Part shown: piece by piece, positions 16,508 through 25,862 of the stretch
Numbering within the stretch: the first letter of the stretch is position 1
Layout: each line of letters begins with the position of its first letter
Assembly (NCBI GenBank): GCA_964415065.1
Contig: CAYPYX010000003.1
Location: forward strand, 31,906 to 95,905
Reading direction: 5' to 3'
DNA length: 64,000 nucleotides
Source: VMCP01 sp964415065
Lineage (GTDB): Bacteria; Bacteroidota; Bacteroidia; NS11-12g; UBA955
The notes under the pieces: model-generated
Databases searched by the model: none
Told to the model about the DNA's origin: nothing
Seen by the model: only the letters and a program-made list of their open reading frames with translations
Translations under genes and position numbers: made by a program

Positions 16508-17992
16508 ATGAATTGTCGTTTAACAAATGGCCTAACAGCCGTAATTGGTTTTTTTATATTTTGTGGGGTTCAAGCACAGTCTGGAATAACAGATAAATTG
16601 TCTGACCCAAAGGGTTTAAATAACCAACCCGTGCTAACAGATGTAAATAATAGTTTTGATCCTCAACCTCAGAATGTACAAGGTTTAGATGGCGTAGAAC
16701 CTTGTGGCCACAATCACGTAATTAATCAATTAGATAATCAATATCCCGGATTCAAATCGCAATACAATCAACAATATTTGCAATCCGTTAGGGCTTCAAA
16801 AAATATTCAAAAACGCAAACGAATCATTACCGATACTACGTATTTTTACGATACCATTTATACTGTTCCCGTAGTCTTTCACGTGCTGTATAACAATAGT
16901 ACCGAAAACATTCATGACAGTTTGTTGATCAATCAAATAGAAGTGCTCAATCGCGATTTTCGCAGATTTAATAAAGACTCGGTGAATACACGTAGCTTTT
17001 TTAAATCCAGAGCTGGTGATGCGAAAATCGAATTTGTGCTTGCAAGTGTTGATCCAAATGGAAATCCTACCAACGGAATTATTCGAAAAGCAACTTCAGT
17101 TGCTTCATTTGGAAGAACCAACGGTTCCATCAATAATAACATGAAGTCCTCCGCAAATGGTGGCAATGATCCATGGAATCCCCAAAAATATATCAATGTT
17201 TGGGTTTGCGATTTGTCAGCCAATGGACAAGATGCTCTCCTTGGTTTCGCGTATCCCCCCTATGGACATCCTTCTTGGACTTCACAATCTTGGGTTACAG
17301 ACCCACAACAAGGTGTCGTTCTACACTATAAAGTTACAGGAAGAAACAATCCTAATGCTAAAAATAATGCAACACTTGCTGCAGCTAATGAAGGTCGAGT
17401 AGCAGTACATGAATTTGGTCATTATTTTGGATTAAGACATATTTGGGCAGATGATCAATTTTCAGCAAATCGCTGCCTTTTAGATGATTATATCGATGAC
17501 ACCCCAATTCAAGGCGTAGGTGCTAACTTTAACTGTAACTTAAGTTCAAATACCTGCTTTGAGCCAAATGATCTACCGGATATGATCGAAAATTACATGG
17601 ATTATTCTACCCATGATTGTCAAAATTTATTTACCCGCAGGCAAGTAGAAGTGATGAGAAATGCCCTGACAACATATAGAAGTAACATTATCGTTGACAT
17701 GCGTATTGAAACTAAAATGCGTGTATTTGATACCGTTATTTACGATAAAGTTCTAATTTATGCCCAACCCAATAATGATAAACTCATAGTAGAAGTAAAG
17801 AACGTTGACTTATTGGATAATTTGACGGTTGAAACATATGATATTTTAGGTCAAAAAGTAATACCTAATCATACTTTAACTTCCAATGAAACGGTTTTTC
17901 CTACACATAACTTCGCCACAGGTGTATACATTGTGGTGCTTAGAAAACCCAATGGTGAGGTGGTAAGAAAACAAAAGGTTTGGATAGAATAA
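16508..17992 (+). CDS. Secreted M43 (pappalysin-like) zinc metalloprotease, T9SS cargo
   Basis: A 494-residue secreted protease. It has a signal peptide (about residues 1-23, ending VQA), a propeptide, then an M43-type metzincin domain: zinc motif HEFGHYFGLRH with H301, E302, H305 and H311, and the Met-turn NYMDYS near residue 365. Paired Cys residues around NRCLLDDYIDDTP and NCNLSSNTC are typical of the family. The last ~80 residues (LTVETYDILGQKV ... FATGVYIVVLRKPNGE ... VRKQKVWI) form a type-A T9SS sorting domain, so it is exported across the outer membrane and probably surface-anchored or released. A TAACTTCG box at 16493-16500, just before the ATG, may be its promoter. Likely role: extracellular protein digestion. 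Confidence 0.92.
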   Translation: MNCRLTNGLTAVIGFFIFCGVQAQSGITDKLSDPKGLNNQPVLTDVNNSFDPQPQNVQGLDGVEPCGHNHVINQLDNQYPGFKSQYNQQYLQSVRASKNIQKRKRIITDTTYFYDTIYTVPVVFHVLYNNSTENIHDSLLINQIEVLNRDFRRFNKDSVNTRSFFKSRAGDAKIEFVLASVDPNGNPTNGIIRKATSVASFGRTNGSINNNMKSSANGGNDPWNPQKYINVWVCDLSANGQDALLGFAYPPYGHPSWTSQSWVTDPQQGVVLHYKVTGRNNPNAKNNATLAAANEGRVAVHEFGHYFGLRHIWADDQFSANRCLLDDYIDDTPIQGVGANFNCNLSSNTCFEPNDLPDMIENYMDYSTHDCQNLFTRRQVEVMRNALTTYRSNIIVDMRIETKMRVFDTVIYDKVLIYAQPNNDKLIVEVKNVDLLDNLTVETYDILGQKVIPNHTLTSNETVFPTHNFATGVYIVVLRKPNGEVVRKQKVWIE

Positions 17993-18015
17993 AGCAACTG
18001 AAATCAGACACTATC

Positions 18016-18471
18016 TCAAACCCCTACCATTATTTTACCTATTGCCATCAGCATTTTTTGCATTTCCAATCTGATCTGAATTTCAAAGTGTAGGAAGTCA
18101 CCTCGGCTTATTTCATTTTCTTGTTCGGCTTTTTTAAGAAAGATCATTAATTCGCTTGATCGCGTGTAAGCCTCTTCAATTTCATGCAAAATTTGCAGTT
18201 TTTTATGCGATTGCTTATGTCGACACTGGTAAAGATACAAAGCCGTACTGTTAATTTCTTCTTTGACCCGCTGACTAATGCTGTTGTTGCTTCTTTTTAA
18301 GTTGGCTTCGAATGCAATCTTTCCAAAATCTTTGGCTAATCTTGACACAATGGGTTCGTGTATCGATGGTTCAGCTACATGATTTTCAAATGGGTTTGTT
18401 GCATTATCGATTTCGAATTCCTGATTTTCAAATAAAGTTTCCCCTTCCAAAATCTCTTTTATTGTCTTCAT
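18016..18471 (-). CDS. Hypothetical helical protein
   Basis: A 151-residue protein that I do not recognise. It has no signal peptide or membrane segment. An acidic, flexible N-terminus (about residues 1-45) is followed by strongly helical, charged sequence (about 46-150) with heptad-like patterns around LHEIEEAYTRSSELMIFLKKAEQENE. The form suggests a small helical-bundle or coiled-coil protein. It is single-gene, convergent with the M43 protease and divergent from nusB. Codon usage looks like that of its neighbours. Confidence 0.6.
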   Translation of the reverse strand: MKTIKEILEGETLFENQEFEIDNATNPFENHVAEPSIHEPIVSRLAKDFGKIAFEANLKRSNNSISQRVKEEINSTALYLYQCRHKQSHKKLQILHEIEEAYTRSSELMIFLKKAEQENEISRGDFLHFEIQIRLEMQKMLMAIGKIMVGV

Positions 18472-18562
18472 AATCTACTAATTAATTATTCAAATCTCGA
18501 GGTTAGCAACGGGTTTAATCGTTAATTAGTCGTGTATAAACGGGTATATTCGTTTTATTTTG

Positions 18563-18570
18563 TATCTTTG
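18563..18570 (+). promoter_or_regulatory. -7 promoter box of nusB
   Basis: TATCTTTG matches TAnnTTTG and lies 20 bases before the ATG at 18590. It overlaps the alternative upstream TTG start, which supports the ATG as the true start. Confidence 0.55.
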
Positions 18571-18589
18571 CGGCTGTTATATCGTTCTG

Positions 18590-19522
18590 ATGATTTCGCG
18601 TCGTTTAGTGAGAATAAAAACCCTTCAAACTCTGTATTCTTGGAATCAGAGTGAAGAAACTGATTTATCTATTTTCTCAAAGGAGCTGTACTCCCGTATT
18701 CAAGAAGTACACGATTTTTATCTATTTTTATTGGACTTTCCATATCAATTGCAACAATTTGCCCTCGACAAACAAGAGGTAGAAAAAAACAAATACTATC
18801 CCGACAAATCCAAAATCGAGTATTATTCATTGCTCAATAACACCCCGTTAATTGGAAAAATCCATCAATCTCTATTAGCACATGATGAATACACCACCTT
18901 CGATTGGTCTGCATTAGCGGGTCAAATGGATGGTTTTTATAGTACTTTGAAATCATGGGACTTTTCAGCGGATTACGCCTTTTTTATTGAACCAAATTTG
19001 CAACAGCAAAAAGAATTTGTTGACCAATTATTCTTTTCTTTTATCGAAACAAATGAGGCATTCAACAATTCTTTGGAAGAGGTGAACCCTTCTTGGTACG
19101 ATGATATGCCTTTTGCTTTTCGCGAGATTCAGCGAATTTCAACGGTTGACCGCGATCGGGTAAAAATCAATTTAGCTCCGTCTATTCAACCCAAAGATGA
19201 AGAAGTATTGATGGGTGCACAATTGTTGTCTAAAACTGTGAATAACAGTAAGATGTATGAAGAGTTAATAGGTGCAGTTACTGAAAATTGGGATCCCTCT
19301 AGAATTGCTGTAATGGATTTGTTAATTCTAAAACTTACGTTAACTGAGTTTTTGCATTTTCCCGATGTGCCGTTGAAGGTAACAATAAATGAATACTTGG
19401 AAATCACAAAAAATTATTCAACTCCAAATAGCTCTAAGTTTGTTAATGGAATTATGGATAAATTGCGAATTGATTTAGAAGGAAAAGGGGAAATTCATAA
19501 ATCCGCCAGAGGAATGAAATAA
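18590..19522 (+). CDS. nusB: Transcription antitermination protein NusB
   Basis: About 310 residues from the ATG at 18590 (MISRRLVRIKTLQTLYSW). The N-terminal segment matches the NusB RNA-binding start (RR..R..ALQ.LY in most bacteria), and the C-terminal part (ENWDPSRIAVMDLLILKLTLTEFLHFPDVPLKVTINEYLEI, then KFVNGIMDKL) is the NusB core. The central ~150 residues are an insertion relative to the 139-residue E. coli protein; long NusB proteins of about 300 residues are normal in Bacteroidetes. NusB binds boxA RNA with NusE (S10) in rRNA antitermination. It starts a conserved string: nusB, DUF1573, yajC, coaE. Confidence 0.92.
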   Translation: MISRRLVRIKTLQTLYSWNQSEETDLSIFSKELYSRIQEVHDFYLFLLDFPYQLQQFALDKQEVEKNKYYPDKSKIEYYSLLNNTPLIGKIHQSLLAHDEYTTFDWSALAGQMDGFYSTLKSWDFSADYAFFIEPNLQQQKEFVDQLFFSFIETNEAFNNSLEEVNPSWYDDMPFAFREIQRISTVDRDRVKINLAPSIQPKDEEVLMGAQLLSKTVNNSKMYEELIGAVTENWDPSRIAVMDLLILKLTLTEFLHFPDVPLKVTINEYLEITKNYSTPNSSKFVNGIMDKLRIDLEGKGEIHKSARGMK

Positions 19523-19569
19523 ACTGGGTACTTTTAATGTCAATTGTAATATAATCTGTTGAAATCATT

Positions 19570-20091
19570 ATGAAATACAATCAATCGTTAGCTCAAGTGA
19601 AATGGAATGCAATTGCAGTATTAGCCGTAATCCTTGCATTCTTTGTTTCGTCGTGCAGTTCTACTGAAAACCGAGATATGGACGCCTCCGAAATTGAAGC
19701 TTCTAATCCCGAAAATCCGAACAAAGGCCCTAAAGGCCAATTTCAATTTGTAGATTCGGTTTTTAACTTTGGTCAGATTAATGATGGAGAAGTGGTTGAA
19801 CATACTTTTAGGTTCAAGAACGTAGGGAAGGGTCCGCTTTCAATTGTGAAGGTTGAAGCATCTTGTGGTTGTACTACACCTAAATGGACTAAAGAAGTTA
19901 TTCCTCCAGGTGGGGAAGGAAGCATTACAGCAACATTCGATAGTAACGGCAAAGGAGGTCCAGATAACCCGTTGGTAGAGAAGAGTATTAGCGTTGATTT
20001 CGATAATACCGATAGAGGTTTTATTGTCTTAATTTTCAAAGCCAATATACTAGCTAAATCTAATGATCCGGCACAACATAGTGGTCATTAA
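19570..20091 (+). CDS. DUF1573 lipoprotein
   Basis: A 173-residue exported protein. The signal peptide ends in a lipobox-like FVSSCSS (Cys about 30), so it is probably a lipoprotein. The DUF1573 domain (about residues 57-165) is an Ig-like fold: FNFGQINDGEVVEHTFRFKN, then the hallmark EASCGCTTPKW, then IPPGGEGSITATFDSNGK. The function is not established; the family is very common in Bacteroidetes, and this gene's place between nusB and yajC is a conserved arrangement there. Confidence 0.88.
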   Translation: MKYNQSLAQVKWNAIAVLAVILAFFVSSCSSTENRDMDASEIEASNPENPNKGPKGQFQFVDSVFNFGQINDGEVVEHTFRFKNVGKGPLSIVKVEASCGCTTPKWTKEVIPPGGEGSITATFDSNGKGGPDNPLVEKSISVDFDNTDRGFIVLIFKANILAKSNDPAQHSGH

Positions 20092-20310
20092 TTTCGGGGG
20101 ATATCATTAACCAATCGAAAATATCGTCATTTCGAAAACCCAAATGTCACTTCGTTCAATAACATCATATCTTGGTTGTAATAACAAGAGTTGAATCGAA
20201 TTACAAACGTGATAATCATGTAATTGCGAACTAAAAATTCAAAAATGGAATTTACCCAGAATAAAATCTTGAATTCAATAATTAATAAATAAAACTTAAT
20301 AAATAAATCA
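20092..20310. other. Intergenic region before yajC
   Basis: About 219 bp of AT-rich sequence between the DUF1573 gene and yajC. No ORF, clear hairpin or full TAnnTTTG match was found. Confidence 0.4.
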
Positions 20311-20628
20311 ATGACACTATTACAAGCAGCAGGAAGTCAAGGCATGAATCCATTCGTTTTGATGTTGATTATGGCCGTTTTCTTCTTTTTTATGATTTGG
20401 CCTCAAATGCGACGTCAGAAAAAGGCAAAAAACTTTACAGCAAGTTTAGCCAAAGGCGATCATATCGTAACCACCGGTGGAATCCACGGCAAAATCTCCC
20501 AAATTCAAGAAAAATACATGATTATTGATTTGGAAGAAGGAAAAATGAAAATAGATCCTACTGGAATTTCAATGGAAATGACTCAAGCGGCATATCCATC
20601 TGAAACAAAAACCGAAACCAAGAAATAA
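20311..20628 (+). CDS. yajC: Preprotein translocase subunit YajC
   Basis: A 105-residue protein with one N-terminal membrane helix (about residues 13-31, PFVLMLIMAVFFFFMIW) followed by the YajC signature PQMRRQKKAKNFTASLAKGDHIVTTGGIHGKI. It is an accessory membrane protein of the Sec translocon (SecDF-YajC). Length and layout are standard. coaE follows after 11 bp, so the two are probably cotranscribed, as in other Bacteroidetes. Confidence 0.95.
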   Translation: MTLLQAAGSQGMNPFVLMLIMAVFFFFMIWPQMRRQKKAKNFTASLAKGDHIVTTGGIHGKISQIQEKYMIIDLEEGKMKIDPTGISMEMTQAAYPSETKTETKK

Positions 20629-20639
20629 TAAATATTTCC

Positions 20640-21236
20640 ATGTTAAGAGTGGGTATTACTGGGGGAATCGGAAGCGGAAAAACAACTGTCTGCGAGATTT
20701 TTAATCACCTAGGAATACCCATTTTTTATGCTGATCAACAAGCAAAAGAGTTGTATTCAAATAATTTAGATTTAAAAGCCCAACTGATTCAGAAATTTGG
20801 AGCTGAAACCTATTTGAATTCCAACGAAATCAACATACCTTTTTTCAAATCATTATTAGCTTCCCCCGAAAAAAGAGAAATACTCAATACAATTGTACAT
20901 CCATTCGTGTTCAACCAGTTTGATGATTGGGTTAGTCAACAAAATGCTCCGTATATTATCAAAGAAGCAGCAATATTATTTGAAAGTGGTGCACATAAAA
21001 CCGTGCATAAAACCATCGCAGTTCTTGCTTCTGAAAATATGAGAATTGAACGGGTTAAGCTTCGCGATCCATATCGCAGCCTCGAAGAAATTCAGCGAAT
21101 AATTCAATCGCAACTTAGCAACGAGGAACTTCAAAAACGTGCGGATTACATCATTTTTAACGATGGTTCCCAATCCTTAATTCAACAAGTTCGGAATTTA
21201 CACCAAATACTGCTCGACGAAAGTCGACATTTCTGA
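20640..21236 (+). CDS. coaE: Dephospho-CoA kinase
   Basis: A 198-residue P-loop kinase catalysing the last step of CoA synthesis. GITGGIGSGKTT is at residues 5-16; FYADQQAKELY is the CoaE substrate region; IKEAAILFESGAHK and RDPYRSLEEIQRIIQSQLSNEEL are the lid and C-terminal signatures. Length fits the family (about 200). The last 39 bp overlap the 3' end of pyrF on the other strand, so the two transcripts converge and overlap. Confidence 0.94.
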   Translation: MLRVGITGGIGSGKTTVCEIFNHLGIPIFYADQQAKELYSNNLDLKAQLIQKFGAETYLNSNEINIPFFKSLLASPEKREILNTIVHPFVFNQFDDWVSQQNAPYIIKEAAILFESGAHKTVHKTIAVLASENMRIERVKLRDPYRSLEEIQRIIQSQLSNEELQKRADYIIFNDGSQSLIQQVRNLHQILLDESRHF

Positions 21237-22016
21237 TGCCAATTCTTGGGCTTTAATTCCTGCCGTTTCAGCATAAGCTTCGGAGGAGTCAGCATATATT
21301 ATACCTCGTGAGCTATTAACTAATAATCCCAATTCGGAATTGGCCGATGCATGAGTAATATCACTTAAACTACCCCCTTGTGCACCCACGCCGGGAACCA
21401 ATAAAAACGTTTCAGGAATGATGGTTCGAATATGTTTTACTGCTTCTGCGCGAGTGGCACCTACTACGAACATCAAGTTGTCGGGATTGCCCCATTTGCT
21501 TACTTGCTCAATTACGCGTTCATACAATTTTTTATCTTCTTCCACTTGAGATAACTGGAAGTCTTTATGACCCTCGTTGCTTGTTAATGCTAAGCAAATA
21601 ACAAATTTATCTTTGAACTCTAAAAATGGACGTAAGCTATCTTCACCCATATAAGGAGAAACTGTGATAGCATCGAATTTCATGGCATCGAAAAATGCCC
21701 GGGCATACATAGTGGATGTATTTCCAATGTCGCCTCGTTTTGCATCTGCTATTTTGAATGTTTCTTGAGGAAGTGCGTTTAATGTTTCATTCATTATCTC
21801 CCAACCCTCTACGCCATATTGTTCGTAAAAGGCAGTGTTAATCTTATAGGCAACACTGTAAGCAGATGTGCTGTCTATAATATCGCGGTTAAAGGTTAAC
21901 ATACCTGAACCATTTTTGGGCAAATGATGAGGCAATTTTCCGATTTCAGTATCCAAACCAGTGCATAAATAGCTCTTTTTGGATCGTATTTGTTGGATAA
22001 TGTCAGCTTTTTTCAC
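21198..22016 (-). CDS. pyrF: Orotidine-5'-phosphate decarboxylase (type 2)
   Basis: About 272 residues from a GTG at 22016 (MKKADIIQQIRSKKSYLCTGLDTE), or 279 from an ATG at 22037. The GTG is preferred because a TTATTTTG promoter-like box (22032-22025) lies on the ATG-side extension and the family normally starts near this point. The catalytic region FKIADAKRGDIGNT carries the Lys/Asp set of type-2 OMP decarboxylases, and the phosphate loop VPGVGAQGG is near the C-terminus. It makes UMP in pyrimidine synthesis. Its 3' end overlaps coaE by 39 bp; its 5' end is divergent from a T9SS cargo gene. Confidence 0.92.
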   Translation of the reverse strand: MKKADIIQQIRSKKSYLCTGLDTEIGKLPHHLPKNGSGMLTFNRDIIDSTSAYSVAYKINTAFYEQYGVEGWEIMNETLNALPQETFKIADAKRGDIGNTSTMYARAFFDAMKFDAITVSPYMGEDSLRPFLEFKDKFVICLALTSNEGHKDFQLSQVEEDKKLYERVIEQVSKWGNPDNLMFVVGATRAEAVKHIRTIIPETFLLVPGVGAQGGSLSDITHASANSELGLLVNSSRGIIYADSSEAYAETAGIKAQELASEMSTFVEQYLV

Positions 22017-22054
22017 GTGTACTGCAAAATAACACATTACTTTTCGGATTTAAT

Positions 22055-22062
22055 TACATTTG
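22055..22062 (+). promoter_or_regulatory. -7 promoter box of the 1262-residue secreted protein gene
   Basis: TACATTTG, a full match to TAnnTTTG, ends only four bases before the GTG start at 22067. Transcription would begin at or next to the start codon, predicting a leaderless message. Confidence 0.55.
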
Positions 22063-22066
22063 TATA

Positions 22067-25000
22067 GTGCGGTTTATTATCATTTTACTCGGTTTGTTGG
22101 TTTTTCCTCTGGATGCGCAGTTCGTTCAGGTTGGAGACGGAAGTTATTTGGGAACATTTGCTGGTCCTATTAGAGTCTCTTTAAATACAAAAACGTATCA
22201 ATCCAAATACGCATATATATTTCCAAAATCCGTTTTAGGAAATTTGCAAAATGGAGATTCCATTACATCCCTGGAATTTATGCGCACTGATGGTGATACT
22301 TTGAGGCAAAGTCGCATGAGGATGTGGTTAGTAAATACGAGTCGATCCGATTTAGGCGCAACGGGAATCCGATTTAGCCAAGAAACCGCTGCTGCTACTT
22401 TGGTTCATGACGACAATCCTCAAAAACATTTTGGTCGTGACGAGAAATTTTATCGTCTTCCTTTCAATAAACCATTTGTTTACGATTCATTAGCCGGTGA
22501 AAATCTGCTACTTCTCGTATTCTTTGAGCAAAAAGATACATTCAAGGCAGGTGTTTCCTTTTATTTTGAAGGAAGTGCCACTGTTAATGGTTATGGTTCT
22601 CAACAAACCCATTTCTCTGCAGGTTTAACGGCATCAGACACGTTAAATAATATTACAGAATATCATCCCACAATTATATTTAACTATCCCCGAAAAGATG
22701 TTGATTTATTGGTGCGTGGAACGTATACTCTTGGAAAAATTCCTTTGCCTCTAGGAAATCCCGACAGTGTGAAGAGCTTTGTAAGAAATGTAGGAAAAAA
22801 AGACGTTTTTGCTATGAAAATGTATACCTATACAAAAGGTTTTAATAAGCAAAAAGACAGTTTTTATATCACTTTGCCCGCCGGAAAAGAAAAGTTTTTT
22901 GAAGTTCCTTCTTTATTGCCTTCGAAGGTTGGACTCGATACGGTAGTGGTTGAATCCTCGGATCAAGTAGTTTCAAATAATATAGCTGTATCCTATCGTT
23001 TGGGAAATGAAAACATGTATAGTTATCGAGATGTAACCTTAACTCCAGCTCCTGGTGGAATTGGATTTAACGGGGCTCAAGGTGATTTCGTTGCTCGTTT
23101 TCAAAGCAATAAATCGAAATATATTAATCAAATCTCAGTAGCCTTTGGGGCAACAGGTAGATTATTTCGAGTGGGTATTTGGGCCTACGACAGTATAAAA
23201 GCTCGTCCTGGGAAGTTAATCTATCAGAGTGATTCACTTAAATCCATTTCTGGTACCTACATCTTGGATTTAAAGTCGCCAGTTAAAGTGGAAGGATCAT
23301 TTTTTGTAGGAGTGCGTCAATTAGACTTGAATAATGTTGCTTTTGGATATCAAATGGAACAACCAGTTCGTCCTCAAACATTTTTTTATGCTTCTCCCTT
23401 AGGAGATACAAACTGGGTAGATTTTCATCCCAATGCCCCGTATAAATTTATCATAGAACCTCGATTACAAGCAGATTACGATTATCGCGCTGTTTTGGCA
23501 AAACTCCCGAAAGATACCTTTGATATATTAAATAAGGACACCATTGCGCCCATTGTTACGGTAAAAAATGTTGGAGCATTAACATCCCCAGACAGCGTAG
23601 AAATTACTTGTGAAATACGGGGTTTAAATGTTCTTCACTATAAAAAAACGATCAAAGACACCCTTTCGGCAGGTTTAACACGTCAATACACCTTGCCCAA
23701 GGAATTTGTGCCTAAGGAGTTTGGTGAACATAGATTGTTATTTTATGTGAAACATCTCTCCGATAAAATCAACGACAATGATACTTTCAGATCATTGTTC
23801 TATGTTGGCGTTGTCAAAGACGTTCAAGTAAAAACAGTTTATTCACCAACTCCCAATAGTTTATATATTTACAAAGTAGACACGCTTCAGCCTTTGATAG
23901 AGATTATTAATTTGGGCTATGACAATACCCCTGCTTTCGATGCATATTGCCAGATTGTGAAAAATAATAAAGTTCTTTATTCGGCAAAAATAAATCAAAG
24001 TTTACCACGCTTTCAAACAAAATTATTGGTCTTTCCAACCTACCAGTGTGTAGATACAGGAAAACTCAAAGTACTTCTATTTACCCGAATGACAGGTGAT
24101 CGAAATACTACTAACGACACTCAAGTTCGATATATAATTGTTTATAAACAAATAGATTTCGTAGCTGATTCTATACTCTCACCGGTAATGAATCAATCTT
24201 ATTCTCAGGGAACTACCCATACATTTAAAGCACAAATTGTAAACGATGGAGTATTGCAGTTAGGGAAACCTCGAGTAGTCATGAAGGTTTTTGGACCTAG
24301 TGGTGCTAAAATATATGAAGACAGTACTTCAAGAGACATTGATGGGAATTCTCAAATTATCACGACCATGTCGAGAACATTAAAAACCAATGCAAAAGGT
24401 AAATATAAAGTATGGTTAGGTTCTAATGTTTCTCACGATATTTATCCAGAAAATGATAGCTTGATTGGAGAGTTTTTTGTAGGATATCCGGTTGATTTCT
24501 ACTTAGACAAAGTGGATTTAGGAGATACCTTAACCAACACAGGATTAGGATATTCATTCAATTTTAATGTCGGGAACCGTGGGTTTGAAAATGCACAAAA
24601 TAAGGTAGACGTGCGATGTGAGATTTCGAGAAAAGGAACTATTTGGCATACCGAAGATATTTCCATTTCTGCAGATACTTCATCCTATAAGACTTACGCA
24701 TTCTTAAAGAAGTTTAAACCTTTATTCACGGGAGAGTATGAGTTGAAGGCGTTTGTTAAACATCCAAATGATGTGTTCAGAAATAACGATACTTTTACTA
24801 AAAAAGTGTGGGTATTAGTAGGTAAGGACGCTCTGGTTTCTGATATAATAAATGTGCAAGATGGTGAAATAAAATATCAGCCTATCGTATTAGATACATT
24901 GGAATTAATGGTACAGAACCAAGGTGTGGCTGATATGAATAATGTTCAAGTCTTTGCTAAAATTTTCAAAAAGAATCAATCCATATATGAAACATTTACT

Positions 25001-25855
25001 ACTATTGATCTGAAATCTAATGATCAAAAACGGATTACTTTCATACCCAATTTGGGAAGTTTAGATACTTCCATTTATCGGGTTGTCACATATACAAGTT
25101 CACTCGATGATCAGAATATTTTCAATGATTCTATGTCGAGAATATTTTATGTTCGAAGATTATCTGACTTGAGATTGATTCAACTTGATTCGCCATCAAT
25201 AAACGGACAATACAAGTCCAACTTTTCAATGCGACCTAGGGTTTTGCTGATGAATACCGGTCAAGATTCTGCTGTTCGAAACATTCTAATGAATCTTCAG
25301 ATTTGGATTCAAGGAAATGTTACTCCTGTTTACCAATCTCAGCTTTCACTTAATGAATTATTGCCTCAGCAAGATGCCACCGTATTTGCTATGGAGGATT
25401 TCACGCCTAATCAGCAAGGTTCCTATCGCTTTGAAATTTATGCAGTAAATAATTCCGATCTCTGGCCCATTAATGATACCATAAAAGGAACTTTTGACGT
25501 GGTTGTTAATTCGGTAAGTTCAATGTTAAAGATTCCATATCAAGTTTATCCAAATCCAACCTTTAACCAAACATTTTTTATAAAATCTCAAACGCCAATT
25601 TCTTCTATGACTATTTCGGATGTATTGGGACGATCGGTGGACTTTTCAGTGAATGGTGAGCAGGTTTTCGGGGGATGGAATTCTCAGCTGAGAACCAAGG
25701 AGGATGCTCAAAACAACACGAACTCACTGAATAATACTTTCAATCAAGAGTGGAATATTAAAATTCATGGAATGGAAAATTCGGGAGTTGTATATTTGAA
25801 GTTGATTTCTGAAAACGGTAGCACTACGATACCTGTTTTGTTGGAGTCTAACTAA
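22067..25855 (+). CDS. Large T9SS-secreted protein with CARDB-like repeats
   Basis: A 1262-residue secreted protein with a GTG start. The signal peptide is short (MRFIIILLGLLVFPLDAQ). The body consists of repeated beta-sandwich modules resembling CARDB/Ig-like domains, each ending in patterns like NDTF...V or NDS...G (for example near residues 580, 690, 800 and 920). The last ~115 residues form a type-A T9SS sorting domain: VYPNPTFNQTFFIKS, then ISDVLGRSV, then SGVVYLKLISENGSTTI. That domain is interrupted by about 30 Asn/Gln-rich residues. Probably a surface-exposed structural or adhesive protein; no enzyme motif is visible. The DUF4403 lipoprotein gene follows after 7 bp. Confidence 0.85.
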   Translation: MRFIIILLGLLVFPLDAQFVQVGDGSYLGTFAGPIRVSLNTKTYQSKYAYIFPKSVLGNLQNGDSITSLEFMRTDGDTLRQSRMRMWLVNTSRSDLGATGIRFSQETAAATLVHDDNPQKHFGRDEKFYRLPFNKPFVYDSLAGENLLLLVFFEQKDTFKAGVSFYFEGSATVNGYGSQQTHFSAGLTASDTLNNITEYHPTIIFNYPRKDVDLLVRGTYTLGKIPLPLGNPDSVKSFVRNVGKKDVFAMKMYTYTKGFNKQKDSFYITLPAGKEKFFEVPSLLPSKVGLDTVVVESSDQVVSNNIAVSYRLGNENMYSYRDVTLTPAPGGIGFNGAQGDFVARFQSNKSKYINQISVAFGATGRLFRVGIWAYDSIKARPGKLIYQSDSLKSISGTYILDLKSPVKVEGSFFVGVRQLDLNNVAFGYQMEQPVRPQTFFYASPLGDTNWVDFHPNAPYKFIIEPRLQADYDYRAVLAKLPKDTFDILNKDTIAPIVTVKNVGALTSPDSVEITCEIRGLNVLHYKKTIKDTLSAGLTRQYTLPKEFVPKEFGEHRLLFYVKHLSDKINDNDTFRSLFYVGVVKDVQVKTVYSPTPNSLYIYKVDTLQPLIEIINLGYDNTPAFDAYCQIVKNNKVLYSAKINQSLPRFQTKLLVFPTYQCVDTGKLKVLLFTRMTGDRNTTNDTQVRYIIVYKQIDFVADSILSPVMNQSYSQGTTHTFKAQIVNDGVLQLGKPRVVMKVFGPSGAKIYEDSTSRDIDGNSQIITTMSRTLKTNAKGKYKVWLGSNVSHDIYPENDSLIGEFFVGYPVDFYLDKVDLGDTLTNTGLGYSFNFNVGNRGFENAQNKVDVRCEISRKGTIWHTEDISISADTSSYKTYAFLKKFKPLFTGEYELKAFVKHPNDVFRNNDTFTKKVWVLVGKDALVSDIINVQDGEIKYQPIVLDTLELMVQNQGVADMNNVQVFAKIFKKNQSIYETFTTIDLKSNDQKRITFIPNLGSLDTSIYRVVTYTSSLDDQNIFNDSMSRIFYVRRLSDLRLIQLDSPSINGQYKSNFSMRPRVLLMNTGQDSAVRNILMNLQIWIQGNVTPVYQSQLSLNELLPQQDATVFAMEDFTPNQQGSYRFEIYAVNNSDLWPINDTIKGTFDVVVNSVSSMLKIPYQVYPNPTFNQTFFIKSQTPISSMTISDVLGRSVDFSVNGEQVFGGWNSQLRTKEDAQNNTNSLNNTFNQEWNIKIHGMENSGVVYLKLISENGSTTIPVLLESN

Positions 25856-25862
25856 TTCAAAT

